Assembly: GCA_964020085.1 (NCBI GenBank)
Contig: OZ026597.1
Span: 4,057,894-4,121,893, forward strand
Origin: Micromussa lordhowensis
Taxonomy: Eukaryota; Cnidaria; Anthozoa; Scleractinia; Lobophylliidae
Length of the DNA stretch: 64,000 bases
Reading direction: 5' to 3'
Shown: piece by piece, positions 25,140-35,800 of the stretch
Layout of the letters: every line of letters begins with the position of its first letter
Numbering within the stretch: the stretch's first letter is position 1
Notes under the pieces: generated by a model
What the model was told of the DNA's origin: nothing
The model's database searches: none
What the model saw: the letters and a program-made list of their open reading frames with translations, nothing else
Made by a program: the position numbers and the translations under genes

Positions 25140-25248
25140 AACTTTTAGCATACGCTGGGACTGAGAATTTATTACTAAAATCAATTTAAATACAAAGTTG
25201 AGAATTAGGTAAATTAATACGTTAATAAGACACATGAAAAAATTACTC

Positions 25249-25281
<33 letters not shown>

Positions 25282-25677
25282 TGTAACACCAGTGCAAAAA
25301 GTGTAACACCAGTGCAAATTACACATCGTAATTCTGGATAATGATTGGCAGAAAGACAATGAGAAATTTTGTAGGCTAATGATATCATGTAAAGCAGTGA
25401 CAAAAATTTTGTACGAAAACTGAAAAAATCGAATGCGAAAAAAATGGCTTCAAGAAACATCTTCCGGCAATTTTTCTGCGCGAATTTTTTCATGTTTGTA
25501 TTATTAATAAGTAATCATACCGTTTTTCTCGTTCAATTTGAAATTAATTTGAACTTGTGACTTTTTAAAAAAGCTGAAATTGCACTCGCCGAAGCGGCTC
25601 GTGCAATTTCAGCTTTTTGAAAAACTCACTCGTGCAAATTAATTCAAAATTGAACTCGAAACCGTATGATTACCTAT
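25140..25677. mobile_element. Fold-back MITE and adjoining repeat
   Basis: At 25507-25677 ATAAGTAATCATAC is mirrored by GTATGATTACCTAT, with AAGCTGAAATTGCACTCGCC paired to GGCTCGTGCAATTTCAGCTT at the centre. The preceding 350 bases hold a duplicated GTGTAACACCAGTGCAAA motif near 25277-25318. The 118-codon minus-strand frame 25137-25493 is hydrophobic and A/T-driven, so I do not call a gene. Confidence 0.65.
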
Positions 25678-26229
25678 ACACAAACGACTCGTAACGTGAT
25701 TACAGACTAATAGGTTTCTTTCAAGTTTCGGCGCATGTCTCTAACTCAAAATACTTTTGTTCGCTCCTTATCAATGTCATCGCTTTAAAAACCCCACTCA
25801 GATGTACACGTAGTTCAGTAATCACATGCTATAGTTAGTTGTGGCAGAATGACGGATGACAAAAATTCTCAGAAGATTTCAGTGGATTTTCAGTGAAACC
25901 GTCATGAGAAATTTTAAGCCGATCAGTCATGAGGCTTAATGGCTAAGGAAGCATTGATAAATGAACCGGAAAGCAATTGGTCATGTCTTGTCTCACAATT
26001 CGAATACTCCTCGACAACAGTACCTCAGACATTGAATTCTTAAGGAATGTTTGTAAAACCTAACCCTGAATGGCTAGCCTAAGGTATCAGATTAACCACA
26101 TACACACTGTAGTAAGGGTTTCTTGAAATATCTGAACATTGAAACAATAATATTCTTTGCCTGCACTGCGGACAATTACACCATCAAGTGATTAAAACCC
26201 CTTCCTTTAAAAAGAAAATTGTGACTCAC

Positions 26230-26315
26230 CTAAAAAGGGATCAATGTCTCAACTTCTTTCTTTTTCCTCTCGAGTCTCAGCACAGCTTTTATTTGTTTCT
26301 TCTTTTTTTTTGTAT
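26230..26315 (-). pseudogene. Exon-like block 1 of the array
   Basis: Minus strand, acceptor TTCTTACTAG, donor TAG|GTGAGT. Length 86, not a multiple of three, with an A-run that breaks the frame. Confidence 0.35.
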
Positions 26316-27194
26316 CTAGTAAGAATCAGGAAATGTTTTTAACCTGAATTACATCCTTCATCTCTTAATTTCCAAATCTGCACAACTAAAACTAAACCAT
26401 CAGATTGTTTTCCTGTTCCACTCCTACAGGGACAAGTAATGACAATGAAGGTAAGGTGAAGTTCATCAGGCCACGTGATCCAAACCACCGCAGCTTACCA
26501 GGTCTCTGTTGCATTAAGTGATAAGGCATAATTCTATTCTGACTGAATGGGATACTAGTCTGCCACAGGGCTAGCACTAGGTATAATATTTTAATTTACC
26601 CAGTACCCATTTGTACGTCTAGGTGGAGAGAGGTGGTCAACCTAAGTGTGGGAGTAAAGTGTCTTGCCCAAGAACACTAGGCAGAGACCTTACATGTACT
26701 GTAACTATTGGCACAACCAGACCGCTTGGTGTGCAGTCCAGTACAATAACCATCAGAACAGTGACACACTGTGTCCCTCCTCACACAAAACAATATTCCT
26801 CAATAACAGTACCCCAGGCATTTTAGTCTTAAGGAAGTTTTGTACACCCTACTCCCCAAAGGACTAAGGTAGATGGCCACATAACAATGGTTTGTTTAAA
26901 AGCTGAACGGTAGTGTAATAATGTACTGTAAACTGCCACTGACAAGCATCCCCACTTATAAATTCTGATGGTTATAGGCCCATCTTATTCTACCTGTAAA
27001 CCAAAAAGTACATCCGGTTATAAACACCCTGAAGCTTTTCTTGTTTTGAATTATTTTGATATATCAAATATGATGCTTAAAGCTTTATTACCAATTTATA
27101 TAATAACCAAATCAATGCGCCCACTCTGATTGGTCAATCAGCTATGGGTTATTGTGCCGGTAAACCCATGGGAAAATCGCACGTCTTTTGAATT

Positions 27195-27310
27195 ACTATA
27201 AACCACTTGGGATGTAGGTAGAACACTCGAAGAATTCGTAAACCACTCGCCTCTGGCTCGTGATTTACAAATTGTTCTCATGTTCTACCAACATCCCGCG
27301 TGGTTTATCA
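27195..27310. repeat. Inverted repeat
   Basis: AAACCACTTGGGATGTAGGTAGAAC is mirrored by GTTCTACCAACATCCCGCGTGGTTT with mismatches; the short spacer is TCGAAGAATTCGTAAACC and its partial mirror. Confidence 0.65.
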
Positions 27311-27606
27311 GCCTAAAACCCATAGAAACTTGTGGTCTATTGCTTAAAAATGAAAAAAACTGTTTTAATCAACATGTACAGCCTACTGCTCGCTTCAAAA
27401 CCGTTTTTTTTTTCCTTCTGGTTGTTATCCCCCTTAGATATAGGCCGCACTGTTCGCAAGCCCATCTAAAAGCCCTTACAAAACTGTATAAACGCAGGGC
27501 GTCTAAGCGGCAGTTTATGATACATCTCTATTCATTTTAAGTTTTCTGCCTGCACTGTGCAAAATTATTCCTAGAGAAACCAAACATAAATAAAATTGTG
27601 ACTGAC

Positions 27607-27693
27607 CTACTATGGGATTCAATGTCTCAATTTGATTCTTTCTCCTCAGGAATCTCACCACAGAGCTCTTTTCCTTGCTTCTCTGCTTTGTAT
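27607..27693 (-). pseudogene. Exon-like block 2 of the array
   Basis: Acceptor ACAAGTAG, donor TAG|GTCAGT, 87 bases. Open in phase 1-1 but closed by TGA in the frame that is open in blocks 3 and 4. Confidence 0.35.
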
Positions 27694-28209
27694 CTACTTG
27701 TAAGACACTGCAAGTGTTTTAACGTTTATGGAATTCCCTGATCTCTTAAGTTTTACAATCTACACAATTAAAAATACTGTAAGTCATCAGAGCTTTAAAG
27801 TTTGAACCCTACTAAGGGGAGTTCTGACAGTGAAGGTAAGGAAAAGTCTTCATCAGGCCAAGTGATCCAATGTACCACACCTTATCCCAGTTTCTGTAGC
27901 ATCACCGTTGATAAGGCATCTTTCTACTCCCCCTCACCCCCTCCCCCTTAAATGGGATGCCAGTCTGTTGCAGTGTTAGTCCCAGTATGAACTTCACCAA
28001 GTACCTATTATTAATTTTGGCATATATCTGGGTAGAGGGAGGCACTGTGAGAGTAACATGTCATGTCCAAGAACAGCAATGCAGTGCAACTGCTCAACAG
28101 TGAAACAAAATAAGATCTCTATTGGTTTTATTTTTCTGCCTGCAATGTGTGCTAAGTACCGGTAACTGATAACCTCTCCAACCAAACAAAGAGAAGCGCG
28201 AAGACTCAC

Positions 28210-28281
28210 CTGATATGGAATATATTGCCTCAATATGAATTTGTCTCCAGGAGTCTCAGCACACAGCTTTCTAGTTTGTAT
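28210..28281 (-). other. Exon-like block 3 of the array
   Basis: Acceptor TTCTTACTAG, donor CAG|GTGAGT, 72 bases. Open in phase 0, beginning I-Q-T-R-K and ending I-P-Y-Q. Confidence 0.4.
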
Positions 28282-28997
28282 CTAGTAAGAACTGGGAACT
28301 CTTTCAACCTTCATGTCAGTCTTGATCTGTTAAGTTTTTAAAAACACAATAAAAAATAAGTCATCAGAATTTTAAAGTTCTAACCCTACTAGGGTGAGTT
28401 TGGCCTATGAAGGTAAGGTAACGTCTGCAACAGACCAAGTGATCTAAACCACCACAGCTTAATACCCAGTCTCTGTCGCATTGAGTGTTTTTGAATAGTT
28501 CTACTCACTCGTGGATGAGATGTGAGTCATTCTGTTTCACAGAACTACACAATTAAAAAATTTCAAGACTTTTAAGAGTTTAAACCCTACAGGAGCAAGG
28601 GTTGACAATGATGGGATTGGATGGGATGCAAGTCTGTTGCAGGGTTAGTGCCCAGTATTAAATGTACCCAGTACCTGTATGTACACCAAGGCAAGAATAC
28701 AACACAGAGACTGTAACCAATGCCTCAAACCCAGCCTTCTTAATCTGCAGTCCAGTATGCTTAACATTAGATTACTGTGTCCTTCCGCCCACAAAAGAAT
28801 AATCCTCAACAGTGACACATGCATTGCAGTTTTAAGGAATTTTTGTACACCCTACCCCTGAAGGGTTAAGATGTTGTATTGCCACAAAACATCAGTATCA
28901 TGTAAAAGCTGGACAGTGAAACAGCGACAACTCAATTTTTTCAAATGCATTGTCATGCGTAGTACATGAAACCAAACACAAAGCAATTGTGACTCAC

Positions 28998-29090
28998 TTG
29001 ACATGGAATCCAATGTCTAGATTTCACTTTCTCTCTTCCTGAGTCCCAGCACATACACTGTACTTTCATCATTGCTTTTCTGTTTTGTGT
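28998..29090 (-). other. Exon-like block 4 of the array
   Basis: Acceptor TTCCTACCAG, donor CAA|GTGAGT, 93 bases. Open in the same phase 0 frame as block 3, beginning T-Q-N-R-K and ending W-I-P-C-Q. Confidence 0.4.
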
Positions 29091-29439
29091 CTGGTAGGAA
29101 CCAGGAAATATTTTAACCTTTATAACAGCCTTAACCTCTTAACTTTTACAGACTACATGCACACATGTAAAGTCAATTGAAAATATATTGCTGCTGCTGA
29201 TTTTAAGCATATTGATAATCAAAATCTTTCTTGAGCCGTATTTCTTTCATTTTATCTACAATGGGTGACAAACGTAGTTGAGACAGTTGACTGAATTGAG
29301 TGCCAATTTCAATATTTCACTTATTCCATTTCAAGTTCTGTTTACATCGAGAACCAACCCCTCCCCCTCTTCACTGTTGTACAGGAAAGAGGCAGAGACA
29401 GGAAATCCAACATTGTTTTGTGGAGAGGTGGTAGTATTG

Positions 29440-29755
29440 TAGAGGTGAGGTAGGTAAGGTAAGGAAAAGTCTGCATACGAGCCTAGTGGCTCATCAGGCC
29501 GGAGCTTATTCCGGTTTAGGTAGCATGAAGCGACTAGGAGTATTTCTTCTCCCCCCTAGATGGGATGCTAGTCCATCACAGGGTTACCCCCAGCATTACA
29601 TTCACTGCTACCCATTTATACAACCTGGGTGGAGAGAGGCACTATGAGAGTAAAGTGTCTTGCCCAAGAACTCAACACAATGTCCCCGGCCAGGGCTCGA
29701 ACCCAGACCGCTCGATCTGGAGTTGAGGGCACTAACCATAAGGCCACCGCACCTC
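29440..29755 (-). mobile_element. tRNA-derived SINE, near full length
   Basis: On the minus strand the head reads GGTGGCCTTATGGTTAGTG (A-box-like), then GGTCTGGGTTCGAGCCCTGG (B box). A central domain follows (TTCTTGGGCAAGACACTTTA, CTCTCTCCACCCAGG), then a tail with GATGAGCCACTAGGCTCG and repeated CCTTA. Partial relatives lie in the 26-29 kb array and at 29811-30022. Confidence 0.8.
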
Positions 29756-29772
29756 CACACATTGTAGAGGTG

Positions 29773-29789
29773 AGGGGGGGGGGGGGGGG
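29773..29789 (+). repeat. Poly-G run between two SINEs
   Basis: About 17 consecutive G, the kind of run that can form a G-quadruplex and is prone to length errors in sequencing. Confidence 0.8.
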
Positions 29790-29810
29790 AGATTTGCCTC
29801 AAGTATGGGA

Positions 29811-30022
29811 GATGTGGTGGCCTCATGGTTGGTCTGCTTACCTTCAGATTGAGTGGTCCAGGTTTCAAATCCTGCCAAATGCTGGGGGGTAACCCTGCTA
29901 TGGACTAACATCCCATCCAGGGGGAGTAGAAATACTCCTAGTTGCTTCATGTCACAGAAAATGGGATAAGCTCTTGCCTGATAGGCCACTTGGCTTGTAT
30001 ACAGACTTTACCTTACTTTACT
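29811..30022 (+). mobile_element. tRNA-derived SINE, internally deleted
   Basis: Head GTGGTGGCCTCATGGTTGG and B-box-like CCAGGTTTCAAATCCTGCC, then directly the tail (GGGGGAGTAGAAATACTCCT, CTTGTATACAGACTTTACC). The central domain of the neighbouring SINE is missing. Head-to-head with the SINE at 29440-29755. Confidence 0.75.
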
Positions 30023-31654
30023 TACTCCAAAATAGCAATGCCCAGCCGGCATCATCATCTCAAGAATTTTGTTACCCATTGCCTGAAGATGAAAAACCCT
30101 TATGAAATGGAAAAGAGACATTTGGTGACATGGACACAAACACAGGACATGTGATCATGTTGGTACTGTTCTCTGTGATCTCAAGGCTGCGCTCTACTAA
30201 AAATTCTAGGGAGCCCTTCAGGCACCCCAACCTTGTAGGCTAGGGTGCCCAGAAGTACATGTAAAGCTCAGTAGCCCAAATGGAAAAAAAAAATAAAAAA
30301 TTAATTAATTGATTAATTAATTTTCATTATCTAAAAACATTGTTAATTAATATGTGATAGCCGATTGACCCTCAAATAAAAATGTCTTGCATTGTTTCTG
30401 GGGCATTTTTCCTAATTACAGATGTCAAAGATAAAAGGTTCATGTGTAATTTTTTGTTATACTGTGGTCAAAAGTCCCCAAAGAAAAACAAAATTTACAC
30501 ATTTTTTTGAGTCAGAATGGTTGATATATGTAGAAAGATCAAGTCCTTCTTCCCTCTTTGCCTCTATGCTTTTGATAATTTAGTTCACAATCTCCTTCAA
30601 TTAGGGAATTTTTCATGCATATTATACAAACCACAAGAACTAAGAAGACTTTTTGTTTGTGCTATATGAAGTATACAATAAAATGGCTGTCCTAATCAAT
30701 GGAGGCCAGTGTTAAACGTATGTATGCCGTAAATGCCATACGCATCAAACTGACGGATGTTTTGACTTTACAGATGGACTTACATGTAAACATTCTGAAA
30801 ACTTCAATGGTGAAATGTGCATTTCACAATAGGAATGTAAAAGTTAAAGTGCCAAACAGATCGTTTAGCAGTTGCATATATCCTTGCCTCACTCTATCGC
30901 ATTTTAACAGAAGCTAAAAACTGCAAAAACAATCAGAAGCTCCAGAAAAAGCTATCAGATGCCTCCAAAATTGTTAGCACAGGAAAAGCAATTACTTCTG
31001 TGAGAAATCCCTAAATTGAGGAAATCAGAGGTGAAAGTTACTAGTCAAGTGACTTTTGCAGCAGGCAGGTGTCAGTCCAGTTTCCTTTCGAACAGTACAA
31101 CAGTAATTCTTCATAGCCAAGAGTTCAAGTATCTACAATCATGCCAAAAGGGTATCCTGACAGATACTATTAAATCACTAGATAAGAACTTAATTGACAG
31201 AAAAATCACGAGTATCAACAAGAGAATGGATTTAATCATTGACGACAAAGGACAGCATACAAACGATTGAATAAATATGATTTAATATTAATTCTGTCCA
31301 CTATTTTGACCCTATTTTCACTTCTTTTCATAGATAACAAAAGGTCTTGTGTGACTTTGTCATGTAATTAAGTAATGTGACGTAGCGCATCACTTCACAA
31401 TGGATATGACTACAATTTTAAGTCTGTATTAATCATCAAAAATACAAGATAAATCGATACAATTTCCACTTTTTATTCGTTTGTTCTTTAACTCAGCATG
31501 GCAGCTATAAGCCAAAAAAGGCTGCCTCTTACGAGATTGAACGGTTAACCACAGGTAACCACAGGTCACCGAAAGAACAAAATTATGTACACTGTATAAC
31601 CTTTATTGTCGGTTTGGTTACTCATGGTTACTGTTATGGATTTGTCACCATGAC
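30023..31654. other. Intergenic with weak coding-like stretch
   Basis: Between 30690 and 31270 the plus strand has two short frames (30699-30917 and 31016-31270) with protein-like composition but in different frames, without recognisable motifs or convincing splice sites. Possibly a decayed exon. Confidence 0.3.
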
Positions 31655-32197
31655 TACCATATTTTCTGGTGTATAAGTAAAACCGGTATTTAAGTCGACC
31701 CTACATTTTTTACCATAAAATTAAGATTTAAAACTTTAAGGCATGTTTACTGAACAAAAATCCTTTTCCATTCTTAATACAAGCGAGTCTTGTTTCTATT
31801 GTAGATCACCTCAAAGACAATAAATTAATCAAATCGAACAAAATTATGCACATCGATCATGTAACACCAGGAAAGTTTCAGTATATCAATAAATTGCAAA
31901 ATTTATCCTCATTTCGACAAAGTACCGGCCTCCTTAAAAACAGTGCCCATAACTATTTTTTGATATCCTGAAGCTATTTGTGACAAGGAAACACCAAGCA
32001 ATCATGAATTAGGCAAGAGAAACAAGTAAACAAGACACCATCGTGGTTCACTTTGTAGTTTAATATGCTAATAAATTCCAACTTTTTGGATGAACAAGTC
32101 GACTTTCAACATTTGCCCGGTGTATAAGTCGAGGTCGATGTTTTTGGACTGATTTTGTGGGCCTGGAGGGTCGAATGATACACCGGAAAGTATGGTA
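31655..32197. mobile_element. MITE with TACCATATTTTCTGGTGTAT ends
   Basis: The left end is mirrored, with two mismatches, by ATACACCGGAAAGTATGGTA at the right. CGGTGTATAAGTCGA-type sequence recurs inside (near 31668 and 32117). About 540 bases, non-coding. Confidence 0.7.
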
Positions 32198-32237
32198 TCT
32201 TGCACTCCAAGTGCTACATAATAGTGTAGCAAACGTT

Positions 32238-32815
32238 TTCACAAGGAGAAATTTCTCACTGCTTTCCCTGCAAGGTTTGAGCATGGAGTCGAAAGATCCT
32301 CTATCGAACTCTCATCATTTCCATCTCCTTTGTCTGTAGTGCTATTCTTTATGGATGTAATGGAGTTCTTTCCTGTTGCAAAAATTGGGGTGACTTTGTG
32401 GAAGACAGTGTCCTCGGCAAAGTGCATTTTCATGGCTGGGAGGTGAACCAGTTAACCTTCCAGTGATAACAGGAAGTTGTGCCACTGGATAACCAAAGGT
32501 GACCACCTAAACCTACTCAAAAAATGCACTCAGCTTTTTCAGCAACCACCCATGCAAAACTTGTAGATGCTCGGTTGGAAAAAGTGTTGAATATTACGTT
32601 AAGTGGGTTGAGCAGGACTGGACTGAAATAACATAACTCTAAAGCAAAATCTCTCACTGGAAATCCACCATTTGTTTCTGTCCAACTTTGACGCCATATG
32701 ATAATGAATGCCCGCAGAAATATGTAGTTTGAGCAGTCAACACCACTGAACAACAACAGCAGTATCATTAAAGGACTGGAGAACTGCATTGACAAACTAC
32801 ACTCTTGCTGGAAAG
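32238..32815 (-). pseudogene. Broken Rep-like gene (HUH endonuclease plus helicase remnant)
   Basis: On the minus strand the upstream part reads L-H-I-S-A-G-I-H-Y-H-M-A-S-K-L. H-Y-H is a candidate HUH motif of replication-initiator (Rep) endonucleases. It is followed by S-F-A-W-V-V-A-E-K-A-E-C-I-F, a Walker-B-like stretch, and, in another frame, F-R-W-S...W-H-N-F-L-L-S-L-E-G, H-L-P-A-M-K and T-P-I-F-A-T-G-K. This order resembles superfamily 3 helicases that follow HUH domains in Rep proteins. The Walker A loop is missing, apparently by an internal deletion near 32600-32660, and there are in-frame stops and at least one frameshift. It may be a transposon or an ancient virus-like insertion. Assignment is from motif memory. 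Confidence 0.5.
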
Positions 32816-35460
32816 AGTTCTTTGCTGCACATTATTAAATATTAAACTTTACGAACAGAGTGTGTTTCCATTTCTTTACTCGCTGGTACCAAGATATCAC
32901 AATTTTCTTCTGATGTAGGTGAATCTGACTCCTACCCTTTGATCATATCCATTCTGTAGTTTCAATGCGTGGTAAAATAGGAGAGGGGAATAAAGGGGGG
33001 ATCCAAAAACCAAAAAGACCGCGAAGAAAAACATAAAAAACTGCAATACCGCAACAAAATTTACCAAAATACTGCAACCATAGTTACAAGTGTGCTAGAT
33101 ACCATCATAAATACTTCAGGTTTGCCATTTCATTAGAATTACGATGTCATTTATTTAGTCAATGCTATCCATGATTTTTTGAGGTGAAATTTTTTTCAGG
33201 ATGCTAGTTTTCAAGCTCAGATATCCCGAACACAAGCAATCGACAGGAATCAGCATTACATTTTGAAAACTTAGATAACTGCTTAGTCTTATAAAACCAC
33301 AATACCAGTGGTTAAAGTATAAATTTCCACAAAACTGCACCAAAAATAACTAAGGCAAGATTTCTTGAAATTATATCGATGAAACTACCATGTCCCTTCT
33401 CTACTGCACTTTATTTCTAGAAAAAAAAAACCTTTCTAGCAAACTAAAAACTCTTTAGTATCCGTATGTGACCGGTTATTGATAAAAACTACTCTTACTC
33501 TACATCATCTTTTCAGGAAAAAGCCAAGTTTTCAGATTTGGTCGGCAGCAGAAGTATTTTAGTTGCAAAAATTTTTGGCCCTTCAGCCCATATATATATC
33601 TCCATGAAAAAGACACTGAAAGAGCGCAAATCGCTTGTTTTTCATCTATAACCAGTTTGCCTAAATTAACTTCTTTGCTTCTTAGATTAAGTATGTTATA
33701 AATGAAAAATGCTGTCTAATTTGATTTGAGATTGGCAAAAATTGATAACAATCGATAATTTCTATCTTCAGGAATATTGATTGTTATTGATTAAAAAAAA
33801 ACAATACTTGGAACAAATAATGTAAAATAATATACCTGGAACAACACCAGACATTCATCTACAGCATGCTACTGTACTAGATTATATTTCCATTTTGGCC
33901 TGCTCTGTGATCTACTCTTATGTTTGTTTCCTGATGCAAATAATCGAAATCACTAGAACACCGACTCTGTTGTTTATTTTGCTTCATCTAAATGCCGGCG
34001 CTACAATGACACTGGAAGTTTTTGACGCTGCTACTTTGGATTGCGCTCCTTCCAGTGTCGTAAACTAGCAAAGAAAGATTCAAAGCCCAAAATGTTTCTG
34101 CCAGTCGTTTCTGTTCTTGTTATTTTGCCAATGACTGTAAAAGATACACAGGCTATGATAAATTGACTCAATAAAACCATTTTAGACAAATTTTGTCAGT
34201 GTAACTTGTGAAGGGTCAAAAAATGATTTCCATAAAACAATTGATAACAATCAATACCAATTGAGAATCAATCGTTATTGATTACTATTGGCAACTGATA
34301 ACAATTGATAACTCAACTTTTTTCTTCATTGATTTTCATCGATTGATATTGATTGCTATGGATTAATATGCCTGGACACACTTGTGCAGTCAATTTTTAT
34401 GTAAAAGTTGTATACGCTTTTAACTCTGCTCCAAAATCTATTACATAAAAAAAAAATTATGTCTAGCATAGCTTTCCAACAATACAAACTACAGTTTTCA
34501 AAAAAATCTAAGATACCGATGCAGAAAAGAAAGATGTTGATTTCACTTCCCATGTGTATATTCCACAAGACAACACCATTTCAAAGGCTACATGCCTGAT
34601 AACAAGAAGTATAGTTTGGTATTTGACATTCATTCCACCCATTCAAAGAGTATGAAAAATGTATATAAAAAATAGATTTAGATATCTTAGGGCCCAGCCT
34701 GGCGACCAAGTGTGAAAAGTTAGTAGCCAGCAAAAAAATCCAGTCACAGTTGCGGCCCCAGCGGTCGCAACATTGAGCTCTGCTACGACAGTATCCTAAG
34801 CAAAGAAAGAACTGCACATTCTGTTTATAGATATGATTGTGAAAGAAAATAAAACTGCAAATTCATCTTATTGAGTTGCTTCAATTCTCGGTGTGGTGCC
34901 TACAGAGACAGGAACTTTTGCCACCTCATAGTGTGAGGTCAGAATTTCAAATACGACAGTTTTAAGCCAAATGACATTGAAAGCAAACATATTATGTCTG
35001 CTTTTACCAGTACATTTAATTTGAGGCCACCAAATGCTCAAAATCCTTTCGACTTTTCCCATGCTTTCTTCAGCAGCAGAATGAAAACAAAAACAAACAC
35101 TCACAAACCATTCTGGTCAACAGAGAGTCTTTAAATGGAACTGGAATTGCCTGCTTTTACATGTGAATCAGGAAAAAAGCTTTAATTTGACTTTCACGTC
35201 TCACAATTGTGCTGCAACCAATCATATCATCAAATCAAACTAAAAGCAGTATCATGAAGTTTTGCAGCTCACAGTATCTATCTCAGAAATGACTAGTTTT
35301 CTCTCAAGACACGATAAAATTCTACCAAATATTCTTTTTCCAAGTTACATGTATCTAAATTCATGCAGTAGTTATCAATGCAAAAAAAGATAGGTAAAAC
35401 TTTCAGACAATGGGTGACAAAAGTAGTTGACTGAAATGAATGCTAATTGCAATATTTCAC
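32816..35460. other. Intergenic, ATTGTTATC-rich in part
   Basis: Around 33730-33800 and 34235-34370 the motif (A/G)ATTG(T/A)TATC and its complement GATAACAATTGAT recur many times, giving a loose clustered repeat. No gene seen. The frame 34868-35104 (minus) has no recognisable features. Confidence 0.45.
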
Positions 35461-35462
35461 TT

Positions 35463-35491
35463 AGGCGGGGGCGGGGGGGGGGGGGGGGGGC
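35463..35491 (+). repeat. Poly-G tract
   Basis: GGCGGGGGCGGGG followed by an unbroken run of about 16-18 G; quadruplex-forming potential and uncertain length. Confidence 0.85.
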
Positions 35492-35800
35492 AAAGGGAAT
35501 TCACCTTTTAAACGTACTCCAAAATAGCCCATCATAGGTCATTTAAGAGCATGTCCATCTAAGAACTGACCTCTCACATTTTCGTGGAAAATGGATTACC
35601 TTCATTTTTTCTACACAAGTCAAGCAACATATACATTGAATGAAAATGGCCTTCACTTTGGCAGCTTCTTTATTTCTTTATATGCACGTCAAAACCACAC
35701 AAAATTGAAAATTGAAACTCAGAATTTGGGGGTTACACTATGCTTGCTTGTTTTTAAAATGATCTAAAATTGAAACAAATGTTTTCTTTTTTGTACATTG

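Larger units (their letters stand above)
26155..29160 (-). repeat. Tandem array of exon-plus-SINE units
   Basis: At least four diverged units share, in order on the minus strand, an acceptor-like (T)ACTAG/ACCAG, a 72-93 base exon-like block and a donor GTGAGT or GTCAGT, with SINE-derived sequence between them (CAGGCCA(C/A)GTGATCC, TGGGATACTAGTCTG, GTAAAGTGTCTTGCCC). Unit boundaries share CTGCCTGCA(C/A)TG and CTTAAGGAA(N)TTTTGTACACCCTA. Exon-like blocks are listed individually. Confidence 0.6.

Noticed and set aside
25137..25493. 118-codon hydrophobic minus-strand frame
   Set aside because: Lies in repeat sequence with duplicated motifs; hydrophobicity follows from A/T richness, with no start context or splice sites.
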